A stretch of 64,000 nucleotides of DNA, from positions 1 to 64,000 of the forward strand of contig CAZZJC010000018.1 in assembly GCA_964654285.1 (NCBI GenBank), written 5' to 3'. A program made the translations under genes and the position numbers. Numbering within the stretch: the first letter of the stretch is position 1; each line of letters opens with the position of its first letter. The notes under the pieces are model-generated. The model was not told the DNA's origin, made no database searches, and saw nothing but the letters and a program-made list of their open reading frames with translations. Shown here piece by piece: positions 33,897-42,897 of the stretch. The DNA comes from BJHQ01 sp964654285. Its GTDB lineage: Bacteria > Planctomycetota > UBA11346.

Positions 33897-35495
33897 TCAC
33901 GCCACCTTCCACCACGTCCGGATGCGGTTGTCGTCCCACGGCTCGGCGAAGGCGATGCCGCGCAGCCGGGCGCGCACCGCCAGGGCGCTCGCGGGCCGCT
34001 GGACAGGCCGCTTCGCCAGGCAGGACAGGACGAGCGCTTCCAATTCGGGGTGGAAGGCGCGGCCCGCACGCGCACTGGGTGGCTGCGGCTGTTCCATGCT
34101 GTGCGCGACCAGGTCCTCGCCGCCGTCGGCGGTGGGGAAGACCGTGGTCCCGGTGAGCAGCCAGTACATCACCGCGCCGAGTCCATAGAGATCGCTGCGC
34201 GGATCCGCGATCGCGCCGCCCAGCAGCCCTTCGGGCGCGATGTAGCCCGGCGTGCCCGACAGCCCCGAGCCTCCGGCCGGAGCACCGGTCGGGCCGGTCT
34301 GGCTCATGGTCCCGACCAGCCCGAAATCGAGCACCTTCACCACGTCGAGATCCTCGCCCAGGCGGCAGAGCATCAGGTTGCTCGGCTTGATGTCGCGGTG
34401 CACCAGGCCGTTGCGGTGCGCCTCGGCCAACGACAGGCAGACCTGCGCGATGAGCTGCGCGACGCGGGCCTCGGGCTGCGCCCCGTGGAGTTCGACCAGG
34501 GTCTCGAAGTCGATGCCGTCGAGCAGTTCCATGGCGTAGAACAGCTCGCCATCGGGGCTGAGGCCGAAATCGTAGAGCTGCACCGTGTGGGGCGATCGCA
34601 GCAGGGCTATCGCCTTGGCTTCGCGCTCGAAGCGGTCGGCGAGTTCGCGCATGGCATCCGGGTGAGCGGACAGACCGGCGGCCGGACGGATGAACTTCAC
34701 CGCCGCCTGACGCGGCAGCAGGCTGTGGCGGGCGCGCCAGACCTCGCCCATGCCGCCCTGGCCGAGCCGGCTTTCCAGGCGGTACGCGCCCAGTTCGCGC
34801 ACCTTGCGGCGGGCCTGGGCCAGTTCGCCCGCCATGCGGCCGGAGATCAGCGCCGCGACCACGGCCACCCCGGCGCAGAAGAATCCGGGCGCGAACCAGC
34901 GCAGCAGCGTTGCGGGTTCGCCGGGGATGCGCCCGCACCACGAAAAGACCGCATAGGCCAAGGGCAGGGTCAGGGCGCAGGCGAAGGCCGTGACCAGCGC
35001 CTGGCGCGGCAGGCACGGGATCACCAGCGGGAAGAGGACGATCCACAGGCACATGCCGGGGATGCCGTGGTAGGTCGTGGCCGCGGTCGGGCCGAGCGCG
35101 ACCTCGGCCAACGCCATCGCCTGCGCCGCCACGACCACGTAGACCAGCCCGACCCGGATGACCGTGCCGGGCGCCGGGCGCCGACCCGAGGAGAACCGCC
35201 AGACGAGGCCGGACACCAGGGTGAGGAAGGCGCAGAGTCCGCCCATGACCGCGCGTTCCCAGGCCGGATTGGCGAAGATCAGCGGCAAGGCGAGCGCGGT
35301 CACGGTTCCCGCGCCGAAGGTCGCCAGGCCGATGAGGGCCAGGGCGCGCAGTCGGGCATGGGCGCTGGTCGCGAGCACCTCGAGCAGATCGCGATCCCTG
35401 CCGGTTTGGACGCCGCTGGTCGATCCGACCGCATCCAGTCGCGCGGTGGGCTGACGTTGCGGTTCGGGTCGTGGCAGCAGGAGCGTCGACACCAT
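33897..35495 (-). CDS. Membrane Ser/Thr protein kinase (PknB/Hanks type), N-terminal membrane domain
   Basis: The 532-aa protein carries about six N-terminal membrane spans (about 45-225) followed by a cytoplasmic Hanks-type kinase (about 240-510). Visible are the Gly loop LGQGGMGEVW, catalytic Lys in AAVKFI, HRDIKPSN, DFG in VLDFGLVG and GTPGYIAPE. An N-terminal sensor membrane domain before the kinase, rather than after it, is common in planctomycetes and myxobacteria. It lies beside a TetR gene with a 12-bp gap. Signal and targets unknown. Confidence 0.92.
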   Translation of the reverse strand: MVSTLLLPRPEPQRQPTARLDAVGSTSGVQTGRDRDLLEVLATSAHARLRALALIGLATFGAGTVTALALPLIFANPAWERAVMGGLCAFLTLVSGLVWRFSSGRRPAPGTVIRVGLVYVVVAAQAMALAEVALGPTAATTYHGIPGMCLWIVLFPLVIPCLPRQALVTAFACALTLPLAYAVFSWCGRIPGEPATLLRWFAPGFFCAGVAVVAALISGRMAGELAQARRKVRELGAYRLESRLGQGGMGEVWRARHSLLPRQAAVKFIRPAAGLSAHPDAMRELADRFEREAKAIALLRSPHTVQLYDFGLSPDGELFYAMELLDGIDFETLVELHGAQPEARVAQLIAQVCLSLAEAHRNGLVHRDIKPSNLMLCRLGEDLDVVKVLDFGLVGTMSQTGPTGAPAGGSGLSGTPGYIAPEGLLGGAIADPRSDLYGLGAVMYWLLTGTTVFPTADGGEDLVAHSMEQPQPPSARAGRAFHPELEALVLSCLAKRPVQRPASALAVRARLRGIAFAEPWDDNRIRTWWKVA

Positions 35496-35507
35496 GACCG
35501 GCCGGTC

Positions 35508-36089
35508 CTATTTCAGCCCGGCGATGAACCAGCCGACGAGCGAGCGGAACAGCGCGGTCGGCTGGTCCGCGTTGGCCGCCACCGTGGCCGGTCGGGCGAT
35601 GGATTCGAGCGTGCTCAGGAAGGATTCCACCAGCGCGGGGATGTCCAGGTTCCTGCGGAAGATGCCGGCATCGACCCCGGTCTGGACCAGGCGGCAGAGC
35701 AGTGCCGCCAGCGGCTGCCGCTGCTGCTGCCGCGCCTGGGCGTACAGGGCCGGATCGCGCTGTTCGAGATCGCCGAAGAGCACCCCGATCACCGGGATCA
35801 GGTGGGCCCCGACGCGAAGCAGGACCTGGCGCACGCGTTCCTCCGCGCCCAGGGAGGGATCATCGAGCAGCGCGACGATCTCGGTCTCGACCTCGGTGGT
35901 CAGGCGTGCGAGCACCGCGCCCAGCAGCGCCTCCTTGGTGGGAAAATGCTTGTAGAGCGTCTTCTTGCTCCGCCCGGACTGGTCCGCGATCTCGCCGGTC
36001 GAGACGCGCGAGTAGCCGAACTTCAGGAAATACGCCTTGGCCGTCTCGACCAGCCCCGCGCGGACTTCATCGGTTTCCATGGTTTCCAT
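35508..36089 (-). CDS. TetR/AcrR family transcriptional regulator
   Basis: The 193-aa protein has the TetR N-terminal helix-turn-helix (about 10-55) with the recognition part SGRSKKTLYKHFPTKEALL, then a ligand-binding C-terminal region with a TetR-type FxRSLVGWFIAGL end. Two in-frame ATGs lie 9 nt apart (36089 and 36080); the second has better spacing to AGG. It is 12 bp upstream of the kinase gene on the same strand, so co-transcription is likely. Ligand unknown. Confidence 0.9.
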   Translation of the reverse strand: METMETDEVRAGLVETAKAYFLKFGYSRVSTGEIADQSGRSKKTLYKHFPTKEALLGAVLARLTTEVETEIVALLDDPSLGAEERVRQVLLRVGAHLIPVIGVLFGDLEQRDPALYAQARQQQRQPLAALLCRLVQTGVDAGIFRRNLDIPALVESFLSTLESIARPATVAANADQPTALFRSLVGWFIAGLK

Positions 36090-36226
36090 CCTGGATGGGC
36101 CCCTGCCTTGTCACGCAGCGTTGGCCTGGGGTTCGGCGGCGTGCCGGCGCGGGTCAGCGCCGACCACGGCCGGCCAGAAAGCGCATCGCAATGCGGCCGG
36201 TACCGCCCCGGTGCCGGAACTGGGGA

Positions 36227-36868
36227 TCAGCCGACCAGCCAGCGGATCAGGAGTTCCGCAAGGAAGAACACCGCCCCGACCGCGATCGCGCCGATGGCGG
36301 CATGGACCACCGCGAGCCAGAGCGCATGCAGCGCCTGCCCCTGGCAATAGCGGACGTTGACCAGGGCCATGCGCAGCCCCTGGCGGACCAGGTAGTACAA
36401 GGGCACCCAGATCACCAGCATGGTGAAACCGAGCAGGTTCACGCCCAGCCAGGCCAGTCCGATGAGCAGCAGGATGAGGCAGCCGGCCACCAGGATGCCG
36501 AGCAGGAACGCCAGGACGCAGCCGATGAGATCATCGCCGAAATCGAAATCCGGCGTCGGGATCTGTCCCAGATTGACCCCGGATTCCGCGATGGATTCAC
36601 AGGTCTCGCGCCAGGAAACGCCCTTCCAGCTCCAGCGCACCACGCCGTGGTCGTAGCGCATGCCACGGTAGAGCATCACGAAGTAGTAGACCGCCAAGGC
36701 CAGGAAGACGAAGCCCGATCCGACAAGCGACTCCTTGAACACCGATTTGTGGACCCCGAGCCCGATCGCGACGAGCCCGATGGCCAGGGCGACAACGAGC
36801 ACCGCGATGTGGCTGCTCAGCGAGATGCGCGGGACGAAATAGGTGCGGAATCTCATGGGATTTCTCAT
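36227..36868 (-). CDS. Multi-span membrane protein of unknown function
   Basis: A 213-aa frame from ATG 36868, just past the comF stop, has five or six hydrophobic segments: SHIAVLVVALAIGLVAIGLG, GSGFVFLALAVYYFVMLY, VLAFLLGILVAGCLILLLIG, FTMLVIWVPLYYLV and HAAIGAIAVGAVFFLAELLI. A soluble stretch about 65-110 (YDHGVVRWSWKG onward) separates the second and third spans. No family recognised. An upstream ATG at 36943 would overlap comF and is possible. Confidence 0.65.
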   Translation of the reverse strand: MRNPMRFRTYFVPRISLSSHIAVLVVALAIGLVAIGLGVHKSVFKESLVGSGFVFLALAVYYFVMLYRGMRYDHGVVRWSWKGVSWRETCESIAESGVNLGQIPTPDFDFGDDLIGCVLAFLLGILVAGCLILLLIGLAWLGVNLLGFTMLVIWVPLYYLVRQGLRMALVNVRYCQGQALHALWLAVVHAAIGAIAVGAVFFLAELLIRWLVG

Positions 36869-36902
36869 GCGCTGAAGTTCCCCGTCGAGGTCGGAAGCGA
36901 GG

Positions 36903-37682
36903 TCAGAAGAAGGAAGGGCCGGCCGGTGCCGATTCAGCGTCATCGTCGACCGGATCGGTTCCGGCGGCGGGTTTCGCACCGGCGACCAGTGCACGTTCAC
37001 CCCGGCGCGGGGTGCGTGCGAGGCAGCACAGCAGCACGCGCTGGGCCCCGGTGGCGCGCAGGGCCTTGGCGGCGGCGCTGGCGGTGGCGCCGCTGGTGAC
37101 GAGGTCGTCGACCAGGATCACGGTGCCGGCCACCTCGGCGCGGCAGCGGAAGAGGTCGGCGACGTTGCGCTCGCGGTCGGTGGCGGACAGCGCATGCTGC
37201 TCGGCGGGGAAGCGGGTGGCGGCGAGCAGTCCCGTCCGGCAGGGCAGGCCCAGGCGGCGCGCGAGGCGCCGTGCGAGGCCGGTGGCCAGGTGCGGGCCGG
37301 GCCGGCGGCCGGGCGCAGGCGGCACCGGCACGACCAGCGTCGGCGGCGACTCCTCCAGCGAAACATCGACGTTTTCCGCCATCAACGCCGCCAGCACCCG
37401 CGCCGCCGCCGGGCGCGCCCCGGCCTTGGCGTCACCGACCAGGCGCTTCATCGCTCCGGCGTAATGCCAGCGCACGGTGGTGGCGGCGATGTGGGCGAAA
37501 CCGCGGCCTGCGCAGGCGGCGCAATCGGCGCCGGCGTCCTTGCGCGGGGCGCCGCACCAGGCGCAGGGATGCAGGATCGCCGGCAGCGACGCCAGGCACG
37601 CCGGACACAGGTCCGGCCCGGCGGCGAGGCGGCAGCCGGGGCAGACGCTCGGCAGCAGGAGGTCGAGCACGGCGGAGAGCAT
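36903..37682 (-). CDS. comF: ComF family phosphoribosyltransferase-like protein
   Basis: The 259-aa protein has an N-terminal zinc-ribbon-like set of cysteines (SVCPGCRLAAGPDLCPAC then PCAWCG and CAAC) and a C-terminal PRTase fold with the PRPP-binding loop VILVDDLVTSGATASAAAKAL. ComF/GntX proteins act in DNA uptake and recombination with ComFA and PriA. The start ATG 37682 is used because the conserved cysteines begin at residue 14. The Asp/Pro-rich C-terminal tail is unconserved. Confidence 0.88.
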   Translation of the reverse strand: MLSAVLDLLLPSVCPGCRLAAGPDLCPACLASLPAILHPCAWCGAPRKDAGADCAACAGRGFAHIAATTVRWHYAGAMKRLVGDAKAGARPAAARVLAALMAENVDVSLEESPPTLVVPVPPAPGRRPGPHLATGLARRLARRLGLPCRTGLLAATRFPAEQHALSATDRERNVADLFRCRAEVAGTVILVDDLVTSGATASAAAKALRATGAQRVLLCCLARTPRRGERALVAGAKPAAGTDPVDDDAESAPAGPSFF

Positions 37683-37704
37683 GGCTGGCGCGTCCGCTCG
37701 TCGT

Positions 37705-38649
37705 TCAGGCGGCGGGCGGAGCGGCGGTTCCGGCCGCCGGGGCGCTGGTGAGATCGCGGAAGACATCCTCCAGGCTGCGGCGCTCCTCGACGAGTTCGCG
37801 CAGGCCGCCGGAGGATTCGGCGGCGGCGATGAGGGCGCTGCGGCGCTCGGGCGCGGCCTCGACCACGACGCTGTCGCCATCGAGGGCGGCGGCCCAGCCC
37901 TCGGCGGCGAGGCGGTCGGCGAAGAGTTCCGGCGAGCCGGAGCAGAGCCGCACGCGTACCCGGCCGGCGCGGGCGGCGCGCGCGCGCAGCGCCTCGACCG
38001 GTTCGTCGGCGATGGTGCGGCCGCGATGGACGACGACGACGCGCGCGCACACCGCTTCGACCTCGCCCAGGATGTGGGTCGACAGCAGGATGGTATGGCG
38101 GCCGGCGAGCGAACGCAGCAGGTCGCGGAAATTCGCGACCTGGGTCGGGTCGAGGCCGTTGGTCGGTTCGTCGAGGATGATGAGCGGTGGGCGCGCGATC
38201 AGCGCCTGGGCGAGGCCGACGCGCTGGCGGTTGCCTTTGGACAGCTTGCGGATGTGGCGGGTGGCCTGCTCCTTCAGCCAGGCCGCTTCGATGGCTTCGA
38301 CCACCGCGCGGCGGCGTTCCGCGGCCGGGATGCCCTTCAGGCGCGCGACGTGGTCGAGGTAGGCGTCGACGCGCATGTCGAGGTACAGCGGCAGTTCCTC
38401 CGGCAGGTAGCCGATCGCGCGGCGGCAGGACAGCGGATCCGCGACCAGATCATGGCCGCAGATCGTCGCGGAGCCGCCGCCAGGGGACAGGAAGCCGGTG
38501 AGGATCTTCATCGTGGTCGACTTGCCGGCGCCGTTGGGGCCGAGGAATCCCACGATTTCGCCGGGCTGGAGCGCGAACGACACGTCGTGCAGGGCGGTGA
38601 AGCCGCCGAAGCGCTTGCTCAGGCCGCGGGCCTCCAGGACGGCGCTCAT
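37705..38649 (-). CDS. ABC transporter ATPase, GldA/NodI/CcmA-like
   Basis: The 314-aa ATPase has Walker A GPNGAGKST (about 38-46), Q-loop and LPEELPLYLDM, a degenerate signature LSKGNRQRVGLAQAL (GldA/YhaQ style), Walker B LIILDEPTNGLDP, and STHILGEVE. The C-terminal about 80 residues match the extension of GldA-type exporters. In such systems an ABC-2 permease usually lies next door, but none is found in this window. It overlaps the glycosylase gene upstream by ATGA. Confidence 0.88.
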   Translation of the reverse strand: MSAVLEARGLSKRFGGFTALHDVSFALQPGEIVGFLGPNGAGKSTTMKILTGFLSPGGGSATICGHDLVADPLSCRRAIGYLPEELPLYLDMRVDAYLDHVARLKGIPAAERRRAVVEAIEAAWLKEQATRHIRKLSKGNRQRVGLAQALIARPPLIILDEPTNGLDPTQVANFRDLLRSLAGRHTILLSTHILGEVEAVCARVVVVHRGRTIADEPVEALRARAARAGRVRVRLCSGSPELFADRLAAEGWAAALDGDSVVVEAAPERRSALIAAAESSGGLRELVEERRSLEDVFRDLTSAPAAGTAAPPAA

Positions 38650-39536
38650 CCGGATCTGCGCGCCGGCGGCGTGCGCCCGAGGAGGCCGAGCACGCTCTTG
38701 AGATCCTCCCAGCAGGGCTTCTTGGCCGAGGGATTGCGCAGCAGGTACGCGGGATGGTAGGTCGGGATCACCACCGTGCCGCGCCAGTCGAGCCGGCGGC
38801 CGCGCATCGCGGTGATGCCGCCGATGTCGGGGCCGAACAGGGCCTTCAGCGGCACGTTGCCGAGGGTGCAGATGACCTTGGGCTTGAGCAGCGCGAGCTG
38901 GCGGTGCAGGAAGTGGATGCAGCAGGCGACCTCATCCGGCGTCGGCGCCCGATTCGGCGTGTCTTCGCCGGGCGGATGGCATTTCACGGTATTGCAGATG
39001 AAAACGTCGCCGCGCGTCAGGCCCATGCCGGTTATCATCGCGGTCAGCAGTTCGCCGGCGCGGCCGACGAACGGGCGGCCCTGCTCGTCCTCTTCGACGC
39101 CGGGGCCTTCGCCGATGAAGACGAGTTCGGGCTGGGGATTGCCCTCGCCCGGCACCGGGTTGCGGCGGATGGCATGGAGCGGGCAGCTGGTGCAGGCCTT
39201 CACCTCGGCCGCGATGCGGTCGAGCGAATCGTCGGCGTGGGCGGCCGGCGCAGTGCCTATGGAAGTTGAGACCTCCGCCACGCGGGCAGGGGGGCGGAGG
39301 CCTCCGGTGGGAGAGGACGGCGCCTCAGGGAGCGCGGCGGTGGTAGCGGCTGCCACGGCCGTTCGGGCCGCTGGCGCAGGGATCGACGGCGCCGGAGCGG
39401 CCGGAAGCGACCGGGGTACCGCCGCAAGCGGTGTCGACGTCGGCGCCACGGCGCGTCCGAGATACTCGACCCCGCTCGCGCGCTCGAGTTCGATCAGTTC
39501 GCGCACCGCCGCGACCAGTTGGGATCGTTCGTCCAT
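38646..39536 (-). CDS. Uracil-DNA glycosylase, family 4 (Fe-S)
   Basis: The 296-aa enzyme removes uracil from DNA. The catalytic domain (about 105-290) has Fe-S cysteines in VKACTSCPLH and later NTVKCHPPG plus a cysteine near CWEDL, the active-site segment FIGEGPGVEEDEQGRPFVG, and the TYHPAYLLRNP motif. Residues 30-105 are an Ala/Pro-rich linker absent from most homologues. It resembles the phage SPO1 polymerase-like family 4 enzymes. Start ATG 39536; its stop overlaps the ABC gene. Confidence 0.9.
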   Translation of the reverse strand: MDERSQLVAAVRELIELERASGVEYLGRAVAPTSTPLAAVPRSLPAAPAPSIPAPAARTAVAAATTAALPEAPSSPTGGLRPPARVAEVSTSIGTAPAAHADDSLDRIAAEVKACTSCPLHAIRRNPVPGEGNPQPELVFIGEGPGVEEDEQGRPFVGRAGELLTAMITGMGLTRGDVFICNTVKCHPPGEDTPNRAPTPDEVACCIHFLHRQLALLKPKVICTLGNVPLKALFGPDIGGITAMRGRRLDWRGTVVIPTYHPAYLLRNPSAKKPCWEDLKSVLGLLGRTPPARRSG

Positions 39537-39597
39537 CGCCGGCCATTGAACGGCGGAAGTCGACGCGGCAAGCGGCGGTCGCCCGCCGCAGCCAGGG

Positions 39598-40218
39598 TCA
39601 TCCCCTCGGCTTCTCGTGGCGCAGATGCCAGCTCGCGATCAGGCCGCCGATCAGGCCGCCGAGGTGCATCTGCCAGCTCATCACCGGGTGTTCCGGGCTG
39701 GGCAGGACGAGCCAGAGCGCACCGCCGAAGACCACCAGCACCAGCACCGCGACCACGAAGGCGCCCAGGCTGCGGCGCAGGATGCCGTTGGCGATCAGGA
39801 AGCCGATCAGGCCGAAGATCACCCCGCTGATGCCGATGTGGACGACGTTGCCGCTGCTGAACACCCAGGCGCAGGTGCCCGCCCCGAGCATGCTGTAGAA
39901 GAAGGCGACCCAGGCCAGGTTGCGGCATTCGACCAGGGCGAAGAAGAGCAGCGGCACCAGGGCGATGGTGTTGGACAGGATGTGCGCGAACGAGATCCCC
40001 AGCACCTGGGGCGGGCCGCCGTTCCAGGCGTGGAAGAAATGCGCGGTGAGGATGCCGACCAGGCCCCAGGGCTCATGCGGACGCACGCCCAGGTGCTGCG
40101 ACGGGCAGTAGCCGGTGATCCCGGTGATGGCGAGATCGAGGAAGAAGAGGATCCAGATGAAAACGGCGAACCCCAGCACCGTGGCGATGGGGCTGGGGTC
40201 CTGGGTGCGCGCGGCCAT
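39598..40218 (-). CDS. Rhomboid family intramembrane serine protease
   Basis: The 206-aa protein has about six membrane spans. The catalytic Ser lies in VVHIGISGVIFGLIGF (G-x-S-G) and the catalytic His in SWQMHLGGLIGGLI. The HFFHAW segment in the L1 loop region and the HILSNTIAL helix also match rhomboids. It cleaves membrane proteins within the bilayer; substrates are unknown. ATG 40218. Confidence 0.88.
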   Translation of the reverse strand: MAARTQDPSPIATVLGFAVFIWILFFLDLAITGITGYCPSQHLGVRPHEPWGLVGILTAHFFHAWNGGPPQVLGISFAHILSNTIALVPLLFFALVECRNLAWVAFFYSMLGAGTCAWVFSSGNVVHIGISGVIFGLIGFLIANGILRRSLGAFVVAVLVLVVFGGALWLVLPSPEHPVMSWQMHLGGLIGGLIASWHLRHEKPRG

Positions 40219-40241
40219 GGATTCAGGCCGTCAGGCGGGAA

Positions 40242-40907
40242 TCACTTCGAGATGACGACGATCTCGACCCGGCGGTTCTTGGCGCGGGCAGCGTCGGTGG
40301 TGGCCTTGTCGAGCGGGCGCTGGGCGCCGTAGCCGGCGAAAGAGAGGTCCTTGGCGTCGATGCCGTGCTTGTCGAGGTAGCGCAGGACTTCCTGGGCGCG
40401 GCCACCGGAGAGATCCCAGTTGTCCTCCCACTGGTCCTTGCTGCGGCTGATCTTCTGGTCGTCGGTGTGGCCTTCGACACGGACGTAGTGATTGGGATAC
40501 TGCTTCTGGATGGTGCCGACGACGCGGCCCAGGATGGTCTGGGCGGTGGATGACAGACGGGCAGAACCCGGCTTGAAGAGCACTCCACTTTCAATCGTGA
40601 GGACGATGTCCTTGTCGCGGGTGCCGACTCCGACGTTGGCGCCAACGCCGATCTCAGTCTTCTTGATGTCCGGGGTGGCCGCAGGGGCGGCGTCAATCGC
40701 CTTGCCGGCATCCTCTTTGCCCCGCTTCGCCAGCTGCGCTTCCAGGTCCTGCACCTGCTGCCGCAGGGCGTCGGCCTCGACCTGCTTGTATTCCAGGTCG
40801 CGGCTGCTGGTGCAGCCGGAGGCGATCAGGGCGGCGAGGACGGCGGTGATGCCGACCACCCGGATGCGGGAGCCGAAGGAGACGGTGGAGGTGGCGGCGT
40901 TGGTCAT
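40242..40907 (-). CDS. OmpA/Pal-like peptidoglycan-binding lipoprotein
   Basis: The 221-aa protein has a lipoprotein signal, LIASGC (Cys near 32), a short coiled coil (about 38-62, EYKQVEADALRQQVQDLEAQ) and a C-terminal OmpA domain (about 95-221). The domain shows FKPGSARL, YVRVEGHTDDQ, LSGGRAQEVLRYL, GYGAQRPL and the terminal NRRVEIVV. OmpA domains bind meso-diaminopimelate of peptidoglycan and tether the outer membrane. This supports a diderm envelope with peptidoglycan. Confidence 0.92.
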   Translation of the reverse strand: MTNAATSTVSFGSRIRVVGITAVLAALIASGCTSSRDLEYKQVEADALRQQVQDLEAQLAKRGKEDAGKAIDAAPAATPDIKKTEIGVGANVGVGTRDKDIVLTIESGVLFKPGSARLSSTAQTILGRVVGTIQKQYPNHYVRVEGHTDDQKISRSKDQWEDNWDLSGGRAQEVLRYLDKHGIDAKDLSFAGYGAQRPLDKATTDAARAKNRRVEIVVISK

Positions 40908-41068
40908 AGGCCGGGCATATAAGCGCGTTGCCGGGTTTCCGCAAGATTCAGTCCAGCGCTCGCGCAGCCGGCGACCGCCGCAGGAGGTCGACCTGGCGGG
41001 CGCGTCACGGCGGCAACGGGCACGCTGGTCCTTGCCGGTGCAGCGATGGGGGGCACGCTCGCCGCCCC

Positions 41069-42292
41069 ATGCATCGCCTCGTCCTCATGTTCGCCCTCAT
41101 CGCAGCGGTCTGGGCCGGCGAGGCGGGCGGGCCGAAGGTGCCGGCCGAGGACGATGTCGAGGTCGACCAGAAGACCGAAGACTCGGAACGCGTCGAATAC
41201 GCGCAGGTCTACCAGTGGCGGCGCCTGCATCCGCCGACCCCGGCGATCGACGCCGGGGCGGCGCGCTGGCTGGAGCAGGCGCGCAACCTGCTGATCTGGA
41301 AACGCGCTGGCGGCAAAGGGAAGGAACCCGACACCTCGCTCGAACCCTACTCCTTCTGGCGCGGCCCGTTCGATGACCGCCGCCGGGCGGCCTGGATGGC
41401 GCTCGACGCGGTCGACGAATATCCCGCCTCGGCGCTGGCGCCTGAACTCGTCCACCTCGCGCTGGAGGCCTACTGCGATCTGCGCGAGGCCTATGAGGTC
41501 CGCCGTCTGCTGGTGCGGTTGTGGTACGCCTATCCCGAGCATCCGCGCATGGGCGAGGCCATGCGCCAGGCGCTGGAGGTGGCGAACAAGGTGCAGGCCT
41601 TCGAGAGCAAGGTCGACCTCGACGCGAGCGAACCGTCGAAGGTCATCCGCATCGACGGCAGCGGCTACGCCACCGACCTCAACCGGCTCTACCGCTTCCT
41701 CGCCCGCTACGGCGACCGCGAAAGCGTCGCGCCCCAGGCGATGCTCGGCACGGCGCGCAGCTACCTCATCCTGGCCGCCGGCAGTTCGCTCGGCAGCGCC
41801 CGCACCGATGTCTTCGACGCGCGCCGCACCTATGATCAGCTCCTCTACGACCATCCCACCCATCCGCTGGTGTTCGCCGTCCTGTGCGAGCAGGTGCTCA
41901 GCCACCTCCTGGTCTACAAGGGCGACGAATACGATGTCGGCGCGCTGATCGCCGCCGCCCTGATCGTCGACCAGGCCGAGCGGGAGGCGCGCGGCGACCA
42001 GGTGAAGGTCGCGCACGTCCAGCGCCTGCGCGCCCGCATCCGCGGCTGGCACCAGGACCGCGATCTCGCGGTGGCGCGCTGGTACGCCAGCAAGCGCGGC
42101 CTGGAGGGCCTGATCGGCACGCCCGACGGACTCAAGGACTGGCTCGATGGCGCGCGCTACTACTACCGCGAGGTGATCCGCCGCGATCCGGTGTCGGCGC
42201 AGGGCCGCGTCGCCGAACGCGAACTCGCCGCCCTGCCGGTGCGCAAGCTGGCGCCGCTGGCGCCGCTGCCGCTCGACGGGGGCGCCAAGTGA
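41069..42292 (+). CDS. Exported TPR/BamD-like helical repeat protein
   Basis: From ATG 41069 the 407-aa product has a signal peptide (MHRLVLMFALIAAVWAGEAG). The rest is helical repeats with YARTYDQ-like TPR features: AVDEYPASALAPELVHLAL, YEVRRLLVRLWYAYPEHPRM and RTYDQLLYDHPTHPLVF, similar to the tetratricopeptides of outer-membrane assembly proteins. It overlaps the LptE-like gene (GTGA), so the two probably act together in envelope assembly. No lipobox is seen. Confidence 0.72.
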   Translation: MHRLVLMFALIAAVWAGEAGGPKVPAEDDVEVDQKTEDSERVEYAQVYQWRRLHPPTPAIDAGAARWLEQARNLLIWKRAGGKGKEPDTSLEPYSFWRGPFDDRRRAAWMALDAVDEYPASALAPELVHLALEAYCDLREAYEVRRLLVRLWYAYPEHPRMGEAMRQALEVANKVQAFESKVDLDASEPSKVIRIDGSGYATDLNRLYRFLARYGDRESVAPQAMLGTARSYLILAAGSSLGSARTDVFDARRTYDQLLYDHPTHPLVFAVLCEQVLSHLLVYKGDEYDVGALIAAALIVDQAEREARGDQVKVAHVQRLRARIRGWHQDRDLAVARWYASKRGLEGLIGTPDGLKDWLDGARYYYREVIRRDPVSAQGRVAERELAALPVRKLAPLAPLPLDGGAK

Positions 42293-42837
42293 TCCGAGCG
42301 GTCCGCCGCACGGGTCGGACGCGCCTGATCGCGGCGCTGCTGCTTGCTGGAGCCGCCTTGGTGTCCGCAGTCGGCTGCCCGTACCGCGTCCAGGGGCCGC
42401 CCGTGATGGCAGAGACGGTGCGCGTGGTGGTGGTCAGCAACGCCAGCCGCCTGCCGCGGGCGCAGGCCTACCTGCAGGACGAGGTCTCGCTCGCGCTCGC
42501 CAAACGCCTGGGCTGGAACGTCGGTCCCAACGGCACCGCCCGCCTGGAGCTGGTCCTGCACCAGGAACGCAAACGCCAGGTCGGCACCGGCGATCGAGAC
42601 ATCCCCAACCGCTGGTCGATCGTCCTCGACGGCACCGTCCTCATCACCAGCCGCCAGGGCAACCGCACCCACGCCTACACCGGCATCGGATACGAGAGCA
42701 CCCGCGCCGACGAACCCGACGGCCTGCGTGCCGCCGCCGCCGCCTGCGCCAATGATATCGCCGGCTGGCTCGAGGCCGAGTTCAAGCAGCCGATCGCAGT
42801 GCCGGCCAAGCCTGCTCCGGCGGCAGCCGGATCGTGA
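42289..42837 (+). CDS. LptE-like LPS-assembly lipoprotein
   Basis: A GTG start at 42289, overlapping the upstream stop, gives 182 aa with a lipoprotein signal LVSAVGCPYRV (Cys near 27). The mature part has a strand-helix pattern: ETVRVVVVSNASRLPRAQAY, LAKRLGWNV, ELVLHQERKRQVG and a long final helix. This resembles LptE, the plug lipoprotein of the LptD LPS translocon. The Pro/Ala C-terminal tail is unconserved. The family call is by layout and context. Confidence 0.65.
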   Translation: MIRAVRRTGRTRLIAALLLAGAALVSAVGCPYRVQGPPVMAETVRVVVVSNASRLPRAQAYLQDEVSLALAKRLGWNVGPNGTARLELVLHQERKRQVGTGDRDIPNRWSIVLDGTVLITSRQGNRTHAYTGIGYESTRADEPDGLRAAAAACANDIAGWLEAEFKQPIAVPAKPAPAAAGS

Positions 42838-42897
42838 CGTATTCGGTCCGGCAGGCTGGGGTTGCTCGCCGTCGGGGCGTGTGATGATCCCGGCGCA

